Both the position numbers and the translations under genes were made by a program. A stretch of 10,079 nt of DNA from Treponema sp. Its GTDB lineage: Bacteria > Spirochaetota > Spirochaetia > Treponematales > Breznakiellaceae. How positions within the stretch are numbered: position 1 is the first letter of the stretch; each line of letters opens with the position of its first letter. Under the pieces are notes generated by a model that had not been told where the DNA came from, searched no databases, and worked only from the letters and a program-made list of their open reading frames with translations. Location: contig JAIRRU010000088.1 of assembly GCA_031255815.1 (NCBI GenBank), forward strand, positions 1 through 10,079, in the 5' to 3' direction. Positions 1 to 6,789 of this stretch are shown one piece after another.

Positions 1-495
1 ATGGTAGAAGCAAAACAACTCGTTGCCGAATTGAAAAATTCTTTGCCGGGATTTGAAGGCGCCTTTGTACTTGACACTCCCCAAGCGGGTGTCCGGGAAA
101 CCCGGCATTTTAAAGGCGAATACAATTTGAATATCAGGGATATTCTTACCCGGCGCGAATTTGAGGATACCATCGGCAAAAGCTGCCATCCGGTAGATAT
201 ACATCCATTCCCGAAGGAAATGGAAGACATCCCCAAAGCCGATGCCTTCTGCTTCAATATTCCCTACCGATGCCTTGTAGCTTACGGCATGGACAATCTC
301 TTTCTGGCGGGCAGGAATGTCGCAAGCACTCGGGAAGCCGCCGGATGTACCCGGCCGACCGTACCCTGCATGATCGCCGGAGAGGCTGCGGGTACCGCGG
401 CCGCTCTCTGCGTAAAAGATAGAATTCCCAGGGTAAAGGACATTGATTACGCGAGGCTGAGAAAACAATTAAAGGAACAGGGGGCGGTCGTATAA
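1..495 (+). CDS. FAD-dependent oxidoreductase, C-terminal part (partial)
   Basis: The 164 visible residues match the C-terminal end of the FAD_oxidored family (the group sharing a Rossmann FAD domain at the N-terminus). Seen directly: an ETRHFKGEYNL segment at residues 33-43, the equivalent of the family's RETR..GEY block; FNIPYRCLVAYGMDNLFLAG at 85-104; and a glycine/alanine-rich end (RPTVPCMIAGEAAGTAAA, 118-135) that normally closes over the flavin. The N-terminal GxGxxG dinucleotide-binding motif is absent. The gene therefore most likely begins upstream of the window, and the ATG at base 1 is probably an internal methionine. The substrate cannot be told from this part. The next gene, mtlD, starts 107 bases downstream on the same strand, so a shared role in sugar or polyol oxidation is possible but is inference only. 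Confidence 0.8.
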   Translation: MVEAKQLVAELKNSLPGFEGAFVLDTPQAGVRETRHFKGEYNLNIRDILTRREFEDTIGKSCHPVDIHPFPKEMEDIPKADAFCFNIPYRCLVAYGMDNLFLAGRNVASTREAAGCTRPTVPCMIAGEAAGTAAALCVKDRIPRVKDIDYARLRKQLKEQGAVV

Positions 496-602
496 CCGGA
501 TATATGGGCAGAAAAGGCATTGGGCTTGTTCAAGAACCTAGGGAGAGTCATACTCCCCAAGGCAAAATTGCGGGAACCGCGAGGCCGTTTTCAGCGTCCG
601 GT

Positions 603-1808
603 ATGAAAGCGTTAATGTACGGCGCCGGAAATATCGGCCGGGGATTTGTCGGGCAGGCGTTTGCTTTTTCCGGATATGGCGTTACTTTTATTGATATAGC
701 CGATCCGGTAGTAAATGCATTGAATCGGGATCGGCGCTATCCCGTGCGTATACTTTCCGGCTCCGTATACGAAGACAACTGGGTGGAAGGCGTCCGCGCG
801 GTAAATGGCAGAGATGCGGAAAAAGTTTCCATGGAAATAGCCGCCGCGGATATCATGGCCACCGCTGTGGGCGCACGGGTGCTGCCGGTTATTGCGCCGG
901 TTATCGCGGCGGGAATCAAACAGCGTTTTACCCAAACCAGCGCTCCCCTTGATATCATTATTTGCGAAAACTTAATCGACGCAAACAAACTGCTGGAAGA
1001 ACTTATTATGAAAAATCTGAACAGCGGAGAAATAGAACTGTTCCGCAAGCGCGTCGGCCTGGTAGAAGCGTCCATCGGCCGCATGGTTCCCATACAAACA
1101 CCGGAAATGCAGGACGGAAATCCCCTGCGGGTCTGTACCGAGGCCTACAATTTCCTTCCGGTTGATAAAGAAGCTTTTAAGGGGGAAATACCGAAAATTG
1201 CGAACATGGTTCCCTGCGGGCGCTTTGATTTCTACATAAAACGTAAATTGTTTATTCACAATATGGGACACGCCGTATGCGCGTATCTGGGTATGCTGAA
1301 AGGTGATAAGTTTATTTACGAGACCGCCCTTCAGGACGACATACTTTTTATTGTTCAGAACGCCATGATGGAAAGCGCCCTTGCCCTTTCTTCGAAATTC
1401 GGCGTTCCTTTAGCGGATCTTCACTTTCATATACGGGATCTCCTTTTCCGTTTTTCCAACAAAGCCCTGGCCGACACCTGCGCCCGGGTCGGCGCCGATA
1501 CCAGCCGCAAGCTTGGCCCCCGGGACAGGCTTATAGGCGCAATCGGCTGCTGCAGGGAAGAAAAGGTAACACCGGCTTTTATCTCGGCGGGAACAGCGGC
1601 GGCCCTTTATTGCCACCTCAAGGAAAAAGGGGCGAAGCTCTCAATGGAAAGCGCGGCCATGGCTTTAGAAAACCTGTCCGGCCTTTCTTCCGCCTCTCCC
1701 GATGCCGCTCTTATACTCTCCATGTACGATCTTATTGCCGGGAACACGGACCTGCCCGCAATCATCCTGGCGGCAACGGAAGCCGGCGCCCGAAAGGGGG
1801 TCGTATAA
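603..1808 (+). CDS. mtlD: mannitol-1-phosphate 5-dehydrogenase family protein
   Basis: A predicted NAD-dependent cytosolic dehydrogenase interconverting mannitol 1-phosphate and fructose 6-phosphate. The 401 residues from ATG 603 are close to the roughly 380 usual for MtlD. The start MKALMYGAGNIGRGFVG is almost the classic MtlD N-terminus with its Rossmann glycine motif (residues 7-12). Asp31 at the end of the second strand suits NAD rather than NADP. The catalytic pattern Lys215-x4-Asn220-x2-His223 (KLFIHNMGH) is intact, as is RKLGPRDRL at 302-310. The frame is open back to an ATG at 504, but that would add 33 residues with no family counterpart, so 603 is preferred although neither site has a strong Shine-Dalgarno. 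No phosphotransferase-system mannitol genes are visible, so the in vivo substrate could be another sugar phosphate. Family assignment is secure; exact substrate less so. Confidence 0.85.
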   Translation: MKALMYGAGNIGRGFVGQAFAFSGYGVTFIDIADPVVNALNRDRRYPVRILSGSVYEDNWVEGVRAVNGRDAEKVSMEIAAADIMATAVGARVLPVIAPVIAAGIKQRFTQTSAPLDIIICENLIDANKLLEELIMKNLNSGEIELFRKRVGLVEASIGRMVPIQTPEMQDGNPLRVCTEAYNFLPVDKEAFKGEIPKIANMVPCGRFDFYIKRKLFIHNMGHAVCAYLGMLKGDKFIYETALQDDILFIVQNAMMESALALSSKFGVPLADLHFHIRDLLFRFSNKALADTCARVGADTSRKLGPRDRLIGAIGCCREEKVTPAFISAGTAAALYCHLKEKGAKLSMESAAMALENLSGLSSASPDAALILSMYDLIAGNTDLPAIILAATEAGARKGVV

Positions 1809-1898
1809 AGATGAGGGTTGCTCAGAAACTTCAGCAGTATCCGGTCTCCATTCAAAAGGCGGATAAAAAAGTTGAAGATGAGAGAAGAATAATTTAAC

Positions 1899-1986
1899 CG
1901 CGAAGGCGCGCAAAGGCGGACTGCGGCCCGCCAGAACACGAAGGAATGAATAAGCGCTCCCTCTCCCGCCTTCGTGCGCCTTCTCC
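1899..1986. repeat. long imperfect inverted repeat between convergent genes
   Basis: The arms are 1899-1919 and 1966-1986. Pairing them gives 18 pairs out of 21 (17 Watson-Crick and one G-U), with a 46-base loop. The arms carry GAAGGCGC and AAGGCGG blocks. The element fills most of the 204-base space between the ends of mtlD and lptB. It could fold in RNA read from either side and act as a bidirectional transcription barrier, but neither flank has a strong T tract (only TTTT at 1991-1994 on the plus strand), so a terminator role is unproven. A dispersed intergenic palindromic repeat is the other reading. Confidence 0.6.
1923..1947 (+). repeat. dispersed repeat core, copy 1
   Basis: This 25-base segment starts GCGGCCCGCC and contains GAACACGAAGG. 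It matches the reverse complement of 9934-9958 at 23 of 25 positions, the two differences being A/G changes. It lies in the loop of the 1899-1986 inverted repeat. Confidence 0.6.
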
Positions 1987-2012
1987 GCCTCTTTTCCCTG
2001 ACGGAAAGCCCC

Positions 2013-2762
2013 CTACATTTTGAATTCGCTGCCCAGGTAGACTTCCCGCACCATTTCGTTGTTAAGGATATCGTCCCGGCCGCCCCGGGCCACGATATTC
2101 CCGTCGGCGATAATAAAAGCTTCGGTGGTTATCTCCAGGGTGTCCCGGACATTGTGGTCGGTGATAAGGATGCCGATGTCCTTTTCGGCAAGGCGGCGGA
2201 TGATCTGCTTGATCTCGTAGACCGCGATGGGGTCGATCCCGGCGAAGGGCTCGTCCAGGAGGAGAAATTTCGGCTCCGTAGCCAGGGCCCGGGCGATTTC
2301 GGTACGCCGCCGTTCCCCGCCGGAAAGGGTAAAGCCGTACTGGCTCCGGATACGCCCTATGCCGAATTCCTCAAGCAGCGACTCCAGCCTTTCCTTCTTT
2401 TTGGCCTTGTTAATATCCCTGCGGCTCTCCAGAATGGCCCAGATATTCTGTTCCACCGTAAGCTTGCGGAAGATAGAGGCTTCCTGGGGAAGGTAGGCGA
2501 TACCCAGGCGGGCGCGGCGGAACATGGGCTTGCCGGTAATATCTATGCTGTCCATGGTAACCGCCCCGGAAGAAGGGCGGTAGAAACCCACGATCATGTA
2601 AAAGATGGTGGTCTTCCCCGCGCCGTTGGGGCCCAGGAGCCCGGCCACCTCTCCGTTGTTCATGGAAAAATTCACGCCCCGGACCACTTCCTTGCGGCCG
2701 AACTTTTTGCGGAGATCCGAGACCATAAGAATATGGGAGGAGAGGGGGGCCGAATCGCTCAT
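2013..2762 (-). CDS. lptB: LPS export ABC transporter ATP-binding protein LptB
   Basis: The ATPase subunit that would sit on the cytoplasmic side of the LptFG channel and power extraction of lipopolysaccharide or a related glycolipid from the inner membrane. At 249 residues it is the usual LptB length. All ABC elements are intact: Walker A GPNGAGKT (44-51), Q-loop Gln93 in YLPQE, signature LSGGE (146-150), Walker B with LLLDEP (167-172, catalytic Glu171) and H-loop His203. The stretch [15 protein letters not shown] and the DEPFAGIDP box are typical of LptB rather than of other ABC ATPases. It is last of the four minus-strand genes and starts 2 bases after the lptA stop without a clear ribosome site of its own, which suggests translational coupling. 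LptF and LptG are not in the window. Confidence 0.93.
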   Translation of the reverse strand: MSDSAPLSSHILMVSDLRKKFGRKEVVRGVNFSMNNGEVAGLLGPNGAGKTTIFYMIVGFYRPSSGAVTMDSIDITGKPMFRRARLGIAYLPQEASIFRKLTVEQNIWAILESRRDINKAKKKERLESLLEEFGIGRIRSQYGFTLSGGERRRTEIARALATEPKFLLLDEPFAGIDPIAVYEIKQIIRRLAEKDIGILITDHNVRDTLEITTEAFIIADGNIVARGGRDDILNNEMVREVYLGSEFKM

Positions 2763-2764
2763 AC

Positions 2765-3385
2765 TCAGTTCTTAATGGAGCCGGACACGGCTCCTTCCAT
2801 GGAAACGTCATCGGTATCCAGGTCTACCCGGATGCGATCGGCCCGGAATTCATCGTCCTTCTTGAAGACCACCGGGAAACCGGAAAGATCCAGCAGTTTT
2901 TCCGTCCGCCGGTATACCGCGTATTCCGAACGGCACACCATATCGTCCTTAAAAAGCCGCACGGAAATCTGAAACACCGTTACCTCCGCCTCGTCATCGT
3001 ACTCGATAAAACGGCCCCGGGCGACCAGTTCGTTTTTCCTGTCCTCCAGGCTGGAATTGCCCTCAAGCCGGACGATTTTCAGTTTCCGGTCGTAACGGAG
3101 CCGGTCGGTCTGAAAGTAGATATCCTTATCCTCTTCCCGGCCCCAAACGTTGCCGCTGCAGTCGATAAACTGATTATCGTCCCCCTGGATTTCGATTCTG
3201 CTTGCCCGCAGAAGCAGGTTATCGGAACGCACTTCGGCGTTTCCCGTCAGAATGGTAATTTCCTTCCCGGAGGCCCGGCTCCCGGTCATAATGTCGGCCC
3301 TGAAGGTAAAAGTATCGGCGGCGGATAAGAGGGCGCAGCAGCGGAGGAGCGCGAAAAAACAGAGGGGGCGGAACAGGGTATTCAT
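2765..3385 (-). CDS. lptA: periplasmic LPS-bridge protein LptA (OstA-like)
   Basis: Predicted periplasmic beta-jellyroll protein that would bridge LptC to the outer-membrane LptD. Residues 1-22 form a signal peptide with a hydrophobic core ([14 protein letters not shown]), likely cut just before DTFTF. The mature part has the repeating OstA pattern of short strands with asparagine/glycine turns: [20 protein letters not shown] (47-66), then the repeats around 73-110, 123-150 and 180-204 ([20 protein letters not shown]). Its 206 residues slightly exceed the 180-185 of enterobacterial LptA. The start overlaps the lptC stop as ATGA (3382-3385), and a GGAGG lies 7 bases before the ATG. Sequence identity in this family is low, so the name rests on fold pattern plus its place between lptC and lptB. 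Confidence 0.82.
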   Translation of the reverse strand: MNTLFRPLCFFALLRCCALLSAADTFTFRADIMTGSRASGKEITILTGNAEVRSDNLLLRASRIEIQGDDNQFIDCSGNVWGREEDKDIYFQTDRLRYDRKLKIVRLEGNSSLEDRKNELVARGRFIEYDDEAEVTVFQISVRLFKDDMVCRSEYAVYRRTEKLLDLSGFPVVFKKDDEFRADRIRVDLDTDDVSMEGAVSGSIKN

Positions 3386-4101
3386 TGCCCGGCCTCCCCC
3401 GCGCCGGGGGCCGTCTCCGGGCCCTCCCCGCCAGGGGCCTCCGCTTCGTCAGATTCGGCCCCCTCCCCCTCTTCGTCCTCATCGTCGTGGATATAGGTTC
3501 CGCTGATACCGCCGGAAAAACCCCAGACGCGGCTGCGGGCGTTGGCGCTGAAACCCCAGCCGGAAAAAGATGTCCCGTTGGCCCGGTTTATCCTTACCTC
3601 GTCCGAAGCGTCCCCGGACAGATCCCGCCGTTCGTCCTTCCAGTCCAGCTTGCCGGTTTCAATAACGATATCTTCGGATTCCACCGCCAGAACAACCCCC
3701 CCGGCAAGGTTAATGTCCCCCGAATCAAGTTCCACGTGGGCTTCCCCCGCCCTGCCCGTGGCGTTTGCCTCCCTGTTATGGCGTTCAAACTGCTCAAAGG
3801 AAAAATTCTTTAACTCCATGATCCGGCTTTCCTCGTAACGTTCCGCCAGTTCCGCCCTAAAACGAACCTGGGGATCCCCGTCCCGCATCCGCACGTACTC
3901 CACATCACTCATTACAATGTCCGGCGCCTCTTCCTCGCCGGAAAGGGAAGATCCGTAATCGAAAGAACAGGCCGCGAACAGCGGGACGGCGAAGGCCGGG
4001 AGGAGGATCATGAGGAGCGGGCGGAGAGGGAGGGCCGGAGGGGTTTTCCCCTTTGCCCGTGTTTTTGAAGATGATCCGTTCCTGTACCGCCTAAACTTCA
4101 T
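3382..4101 (-). CDS. lptC: LptC-like membrane-anchored LPS-transport protein with acidic tail
   Basis: Likely LptC, the inner-membrane-anchored periplasmic partner joining LptBFG to LptA. Starting at ATG 4101 gives 239 residues: a long basic N-terminus (1-27), one hydrophobic segment (28-44, ending VPLFAA), then Cys45. The sequence LFAAC resembles a lipobox, though Phe at -3 is not classic, so this is either a lipoprotein or an uncleaved transmembrane anchor. Residues 57-204 show the LptC pattern (a MSDVEYVRMRDGDPQVRFRA opening, then alternating short strands around 119-150 and 166-200). From about residue 206 it ends in a low-complexity tail with 14 acidic and no basic residues. The frame also opens at GTG 4104, but AAAGGAG at 4108-4114 is 6 bases from ATG 4101 and only 3 from the GTG. 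It overlaps lptA by 4 bases. Confidence 0.78.
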   Translation of the reverse strand: MKFRRYRNGSSSKTRAKGKTPPALPLRPLLMILLPAFAVPLFAACSFDYGSSLSGEEEAPDIVMSDVEYVRMRDGDPQVRFRAELAERYEESRIMELKNFSFEQFERHNREANATGRAGEAHVELDSGDINLAGGVVLAVESEDIVIETGKLDWKDERRDLSGDASDEVRINRANGTSFSGWGFSANARSRVWGFSGGISGTYIHDDEDEEGEGAESDEAEAPGGEGPETAPGAGEAGQ

Positions 4102-4107
4102 CACAGG

Positions 4108-4114
4108 CTCCTTT
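4108..4114 (-). promoter_or_regulatory. ribosome binding site deciding the lptC start
   Basis: On the minus strand this reads AAAGGAG, a strong Shine-Dalgarno. The spacing is 6 bases to ATG 4101 and 3 bases to the in-frame GTG at 4104, which favours the ATG. It lies in the 43-base gap after the pyrG stop, supporting independent ribosome entry at lptC within the pyrG transcript. Confidence 0.7.
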
Positions 4115-4144
4115 AGCGCCGCCTCTCCATCCCCGCTCCCCCGC

Positions 4145-5782
4145 TTACAGGCTTCCGGCGCTCTGGACGCTTTTGGCGGCGGCGATAAAGTCCCGGAAAA
4201 GGGGGCTCGCGGCGGTGGGCTTGGATTTGAATTCAGGATGGAACTGAACCCCCAGGCCCCAGGGATGATCCGGCCATTCCACGCACTCCACCAGGCTGCC
4301 GTCCGGGGTAAGGGCCCCGATCCGCAGGCCCGAAGCGGCCATTTCCTGGCGGTAGCGGTTGGAAAACTCGTAGCGGTGCCGGTGGCGTTCCCAGACAGGC
4401 CCCTCCCCGTAGGCCGCCCGGATCAGGCTGCCCGGTTCCGTCCGGGCTTCCCACTGGCCCAGCCTCATGGTGCCGCCGTAGTTCTTTACATCCACCTGAT
4501 CCTCCAGAAGGCTCACCACCGGGTGCCTGGTATCGGGGTTGAATTCCCCGGAATCCGCGTCGTCCCAGCCCAGCATATTCCGGCCCCAGTCGATAACCAT
4601 GATCTGCATACCCAGGCAGATGCCGAAATAGGGAACCTTGTTGTTCCGGGCCCAGGCCGCAGCCGTAACCATGCCGTTGATCCCCCGCTGGCCGAAACCG
4701 CCGGGCACCAGGACGCCGTGAAGCGCGCCGCTTTCCCCGCCCGCGCCCAGAATTTTTTCGGGCGCCCCGCCCTCCTCAAGCCGGGAAGAGTCGATCTTGA
4801 CCAGATCCACTTCCACCCCGCATTCCAGGCCCGCGTGGAACAGGGCCTCGTAAACCGATTTATAGGCGTCGTGCAGCTCCATGTACTTACCCACAATGCC
4901 AATCCGCACCCCGCCCTGCCGGGATCGGAACTTCTCCATCATGGCCCGCCAGGGCTTCAGATTGGCGTGACGGCTTTCCACCCCCATCTTTGATAAAACA
5001 ACCTGATCCAGCTTTTGGTCATGAAAAATGAGGGGAATTTCGTAAATTGTGGTATCCACGTTGTATGAAGTAAAAACCGCGTCGTTTTCCACATTGGTAA
5101 AAAGGGCGATCTTCCGCCGGGTCGCCTCGTCCAGCATCACCGGGGCGCGGCAGATCAGGATATCCGGCTGTATCCCCATTTCCTGCATGGCCTTTACCGA
5201 GTGCTGGGTGGGCTTGGTCTTGAGTTCCCCCCCCGCCACCTCGGGGATAAGGGTAAGGTGTACCGAAATAGCGTTGCTCTTCCCCAGTTCGTGGATAAAC
5301 TGCCGGGCGGCTTCCAGGAAGGGGATGGACTCGATGTCCCCCACGGTGCCGCCTATCTCCACGATCACCACATCCGTGTCCGCGTCTTCCCGGGCCACCA
5401 TCAGAATCCGGTTCTTGATCTCGTCGGTAATGTGGGGGATCACCTGGACGCAGCGGCCCAGGAAACGGCCCTCCCGTTCCTTGCGGATAACCGCCTCGTA
5501 AACCTGGCCGGTGGTAACCGAATTTGCCCGGGAAAGGGGGCTGCGGGTAAAGCGGGCGTAGTTCCCCAAGTCCAGATCCGTCTCGGCCCCGTCGTCGGTA
5601 ACGTAGACCTCCCCGTGCTGGTAGGGGCTCATAGTCCCCGCGTCCACATTGATGTAGGGGTCGCATTTCACCATGCGGACATTGAGCCCCCGGGCCTCAA
5701 GCAGGGCCCCCAAAGAGGACGCGGCTACACCTTTCCCCAAACTGGAACATACCCCTCCCGAGACAAAAATGAACTTGTTCAT
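4145..5782 (-). CDS. pyrG: CTP synthase
   Basis: Makes CTP from UTP with ATP and glutamine in the cytosol, the final step of pyrimidine nucleotide synthesis. The length of 545 residues equals the usual bacterial enzyme. The N-terminal synthetase domain (about 1-270) begins with the diagnostic KFIFVSGGVCSSLGKG P-loop and contains KCDPYINVDAGTMSPYQHGE (39-58) and VEIGGTVGDIES (141-152). The class I glutamine amidotransferase domain (about 292-540) has its triad: Cys389 in FGICLG, and His515 and Glu517 in QFHPEF. It is the first gene of the minus-strand operon, 43 bases upstream of lptC. Joining CTP supply to the lpt genes makes sense because CTP feeds CMP-sugar and CDP-lipid synthesis for the envelope, but that link is inference. 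The start codon has no Shine-Dalgarno and sits 8 bases from a promoter -10 box. Confidence 0.97.
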   Translation of the reverse strand: MNKFIFVSGGVCSSLGKGVAASSLGALLEARGLNVRMVKCDPYINVDAGTMSPYQHGEVYVTDDGAETDLDLGNYARFTRSPLSRANSVTTGQVYEAVIRKEREGRFLGRCVQVIPHITDEIKNRILMVAREDADTDVVIVEIGGTVGDIESIPFLEAARQFIHELGKSNAISVHLTLIPEVAGGELKTKPTQHSVKAMQEMGIQPDILICRAPVMLDEATRRKIALFTNVENDAVFTSYNVDTTIYEIPLIFHDQKLDQVVLSKMGVESRHANLKPWRAMMEKFRSRQGGVRIGIVGKYMELHDAYKSVYEALFHAGLECGVEVDLVKIDSSRLEEGGAPEKILGAGGESGALHGVLVPGGFGQRGINGMVTAAAWARNNKVPYFGICLGMQIMVIDWGRNMLGWDDADSGEFNPDTRHPVVSLLEDQVDVKNYGGTMRLGQWEARTEPGSLIRAAYGEGPVWERHRHRYEFSNRYRQEMAASGLRIGALTPDGSLVECVEWPDHPWGLGVQFHPEFKSKPTAASPLFRDFIAAAKSVQSAGSL

Positions 5783-5790
5783 GTAGCAGT

Positions 5791-5819
5791 ATTATCCCCG
5801 GCCGCTGGTATCACGTCAA
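5791..5819 (-). promoter_or_regulatory. sigma70-type promoter of the pyrG-lptCAB operon
   Basis: Read on the minus strand: -35 TTGACG (5814-5819), a 17-base spacer, and -10 GATAAT (5791-5796). Each box matches the consensus at five of six positions, with optimal spacing. Only 8 bases separate the -10 from the pyrG ATG, so standard initiation would fall near base 5784 and give a 5' leader of about 2 bases. Confidence 0.75.
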
Positions 5820-5922
5820 TGCGTCCTCCCCCTGTTCCGGCCGCGCCCCGCTCCGGATCAACCTCGCCCTGAAGCTCCCCTGGGTATCAAACCCTTCGCT
5901 GCGAATGAAACCCGGCGATGCA

Positions 5923-5951
5923 TTGACAGGGGTCTTAGCGCAACCTATTAT
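5923..5951 (+). promoter_or_regulatory. sigma70-type promoter of cheR-cheB
   Basis: The -35 is TTGACA (5923-5928, perfect), the spacer is 17 bases, and the -10 is TATTAT (5946-5951, five of six). Six bases then lead to the cheR ATG at 5958, so initiation 7 bases past the -10 would fall on the A of the start codon. Only generic vegetative boxes are seen; I did not find a sigma28 flagellar promoter here. Confidence 0.78.
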
Positions 5952-5957
5952 CAAAGT

Positions 5958-6779
5958 ATGGTGGATGCAGTCTTTTTTAGCGATGCCGACTTTGATCAGT
6001 ACAAGGCTTTTATTTACAAGGAAAGCGGTATCACCTTTACCCCGACCAACCGCTCCATTCTGGAAAGCAGGCTGAAGGAACGGCTGCGGGGAATAGGGAT
6101 AGACTCCGTCAAGACCTACTTTGCCAAAATCTCTACCGACAAAGAGGAACTCAAGAACTTCCTGGATATTATTACCACCAACCTGACCCGTTTCTTCCGG
6201 AATCAGGCCCATTTTGACGCTTTGGAACATTCCGTCATCCCCGAATTGATGAAGATCAAGCAGAAATCGGGCAACAGCACCATCAAAATCTGGAGCGCGG
6301 GCTGTTCCACCGGGGAAGAACCGTATACCATTGCCATGCTCCTAAGCGAAATCCTGCCGCCCTCCTGGAAATTCGAGATTCTTGCCAGCGATATCAGCCT
6401 GAAATGCCTGATGACCGCCAAAGAGGGCTTCTACCAGGACAGCAGAATCGTCGGGATTCCCGACGCCTACCTCAAAAAGTACTTTGACAAGGTGGAGGGG
6501 GGTTATAAGATCCACGCGGATGTAATGTCCAAGATCCGCTTTGACTACCACAATCTGAAAAATGATTCGGGGCAGCGGAATTTGGATCTCATTTTTTGCC
6601 GGAATGTGATTATCTACTTCGATGAGGCTGCCCAAACCGCGGTGATAAACCGCTTTTGGGACGCGATGGCCAGTAAATCCTTCCTGTTTATCGGCCATTC
6701 CGAATCCCTCTTTGGCATGAAAACACAGTTTGAATTCGTTAAGACTGAGTGGGCAACTTTCTACCGGAAATTTGTATAA
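5958..6779 (+). CDS. cheR: chemotaxis protein methyltransferase CheR
   Basis: Transfers methyl groups from S-adenosylmethionine to glutamates of methyl-accepting chemotaxis proteins, the adaptation step opposed by CheB. The 273 residues comprise the two usual parts. The N-terminal helical CheR domain (about 5-75) is followed by TNLTRFFRN (74-82), a CheR hallmark. The methyltransferase domain has SAM motif I in WSAGCSTGEEPYT (112-124), the acidic Asp145 in LASDIS, and NLDLIFCRNVIIYFDE (208-223), the conserved block before the C-terminal helices. There is no TPR extension and no clear receptor-tethering pentapeptide (it ends ATFYRKFV). No Shine-Dalgarno precedes the ATG; a near-consensus promoter abuts it. 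cheB follows immediately. Confidence 0.95.
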   Translation: MVDAVFFSDADFDQYKAFIYKESGITFTPTNRSILESRLKERLRGIGIDSVKTYFAKISTDKEELKNFLDIITTNLTRFFRNQAHFDALEHSVIPELMKIKQKSGNSTIKIWSAGCSTGEEPYTIAMLLSEILPPSWKFEILASDISLKCLMTAKEGFYQDSRIVGIPDAYLKKYFDKVEGGYKIHADVMSKIRFDYHNLKNDSGQRNLDLIFCRNVIIYFDEAAQTAVINRFWDAMASKSFLFIGHSESLFGMKTQFEFVKTEWATFYRKFV

Positions 6780-6783
6780 GGAG
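6778..6783 (+). promoter_or_regulatory. ribosome binding site deciding the cheB GTG start
   Basis: AAGGAG overlaps the cheR stop codon (TAA 6777-6779) and lies 6 bases before GTG 6790. This favours the GTG over an in-frame ATG at 6730 inside cheR, and implies that ribosomes ending cheR can directly start cheB. Confidence 0.8.
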
Positions 6784-6789
6784 CGATCT

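Noticed and set aside
504..602. Upstream start for mtlD
   Set aside because: Adds 33 residues before the canonical MKALxxGAGNIGRGF start and has no strong ribosome site.
1811..1897. 28-codon open frame directly after mtlD, with an ATG 2 bases past the mtlD stop
   Set aside because: It is very short, has only a distant G-rich run as a ribosome site (about 10 bases away), no recognised product, and ends at the edge of the inverted repeat. It could be a small translationally coupled peptide, but nothing beyond an open frame supports it.
1899..1994. Bidirectional terminator for mtlD and lptB
   Set aside because: The stem is long but imperfect with a 46-base loop, and flanking T tracts are at most 4 bases on the mtlD side; kept as a repeat.
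1974..2972. Open plus-strand frame of 332 codons across lptB and lptA
   Set aside because: Antisense shadow of lptB, whose Walker, signature and H-loop motifs are all intact; no motif in the plus-strand product.
4010..4993. Open plus-strand frame of 327 codons over pyrG and lptC
   Set aside because: Antisense shadow of the pyrG amidotransferase domain and the lptC start; composition is biased and motif-free.
6730..6789. Upstream ATG start for cheB inside cheR
   Set aside because: GTG 6790 has AAGGAG at 6-base spacing, and the receiver domain begins right after it.
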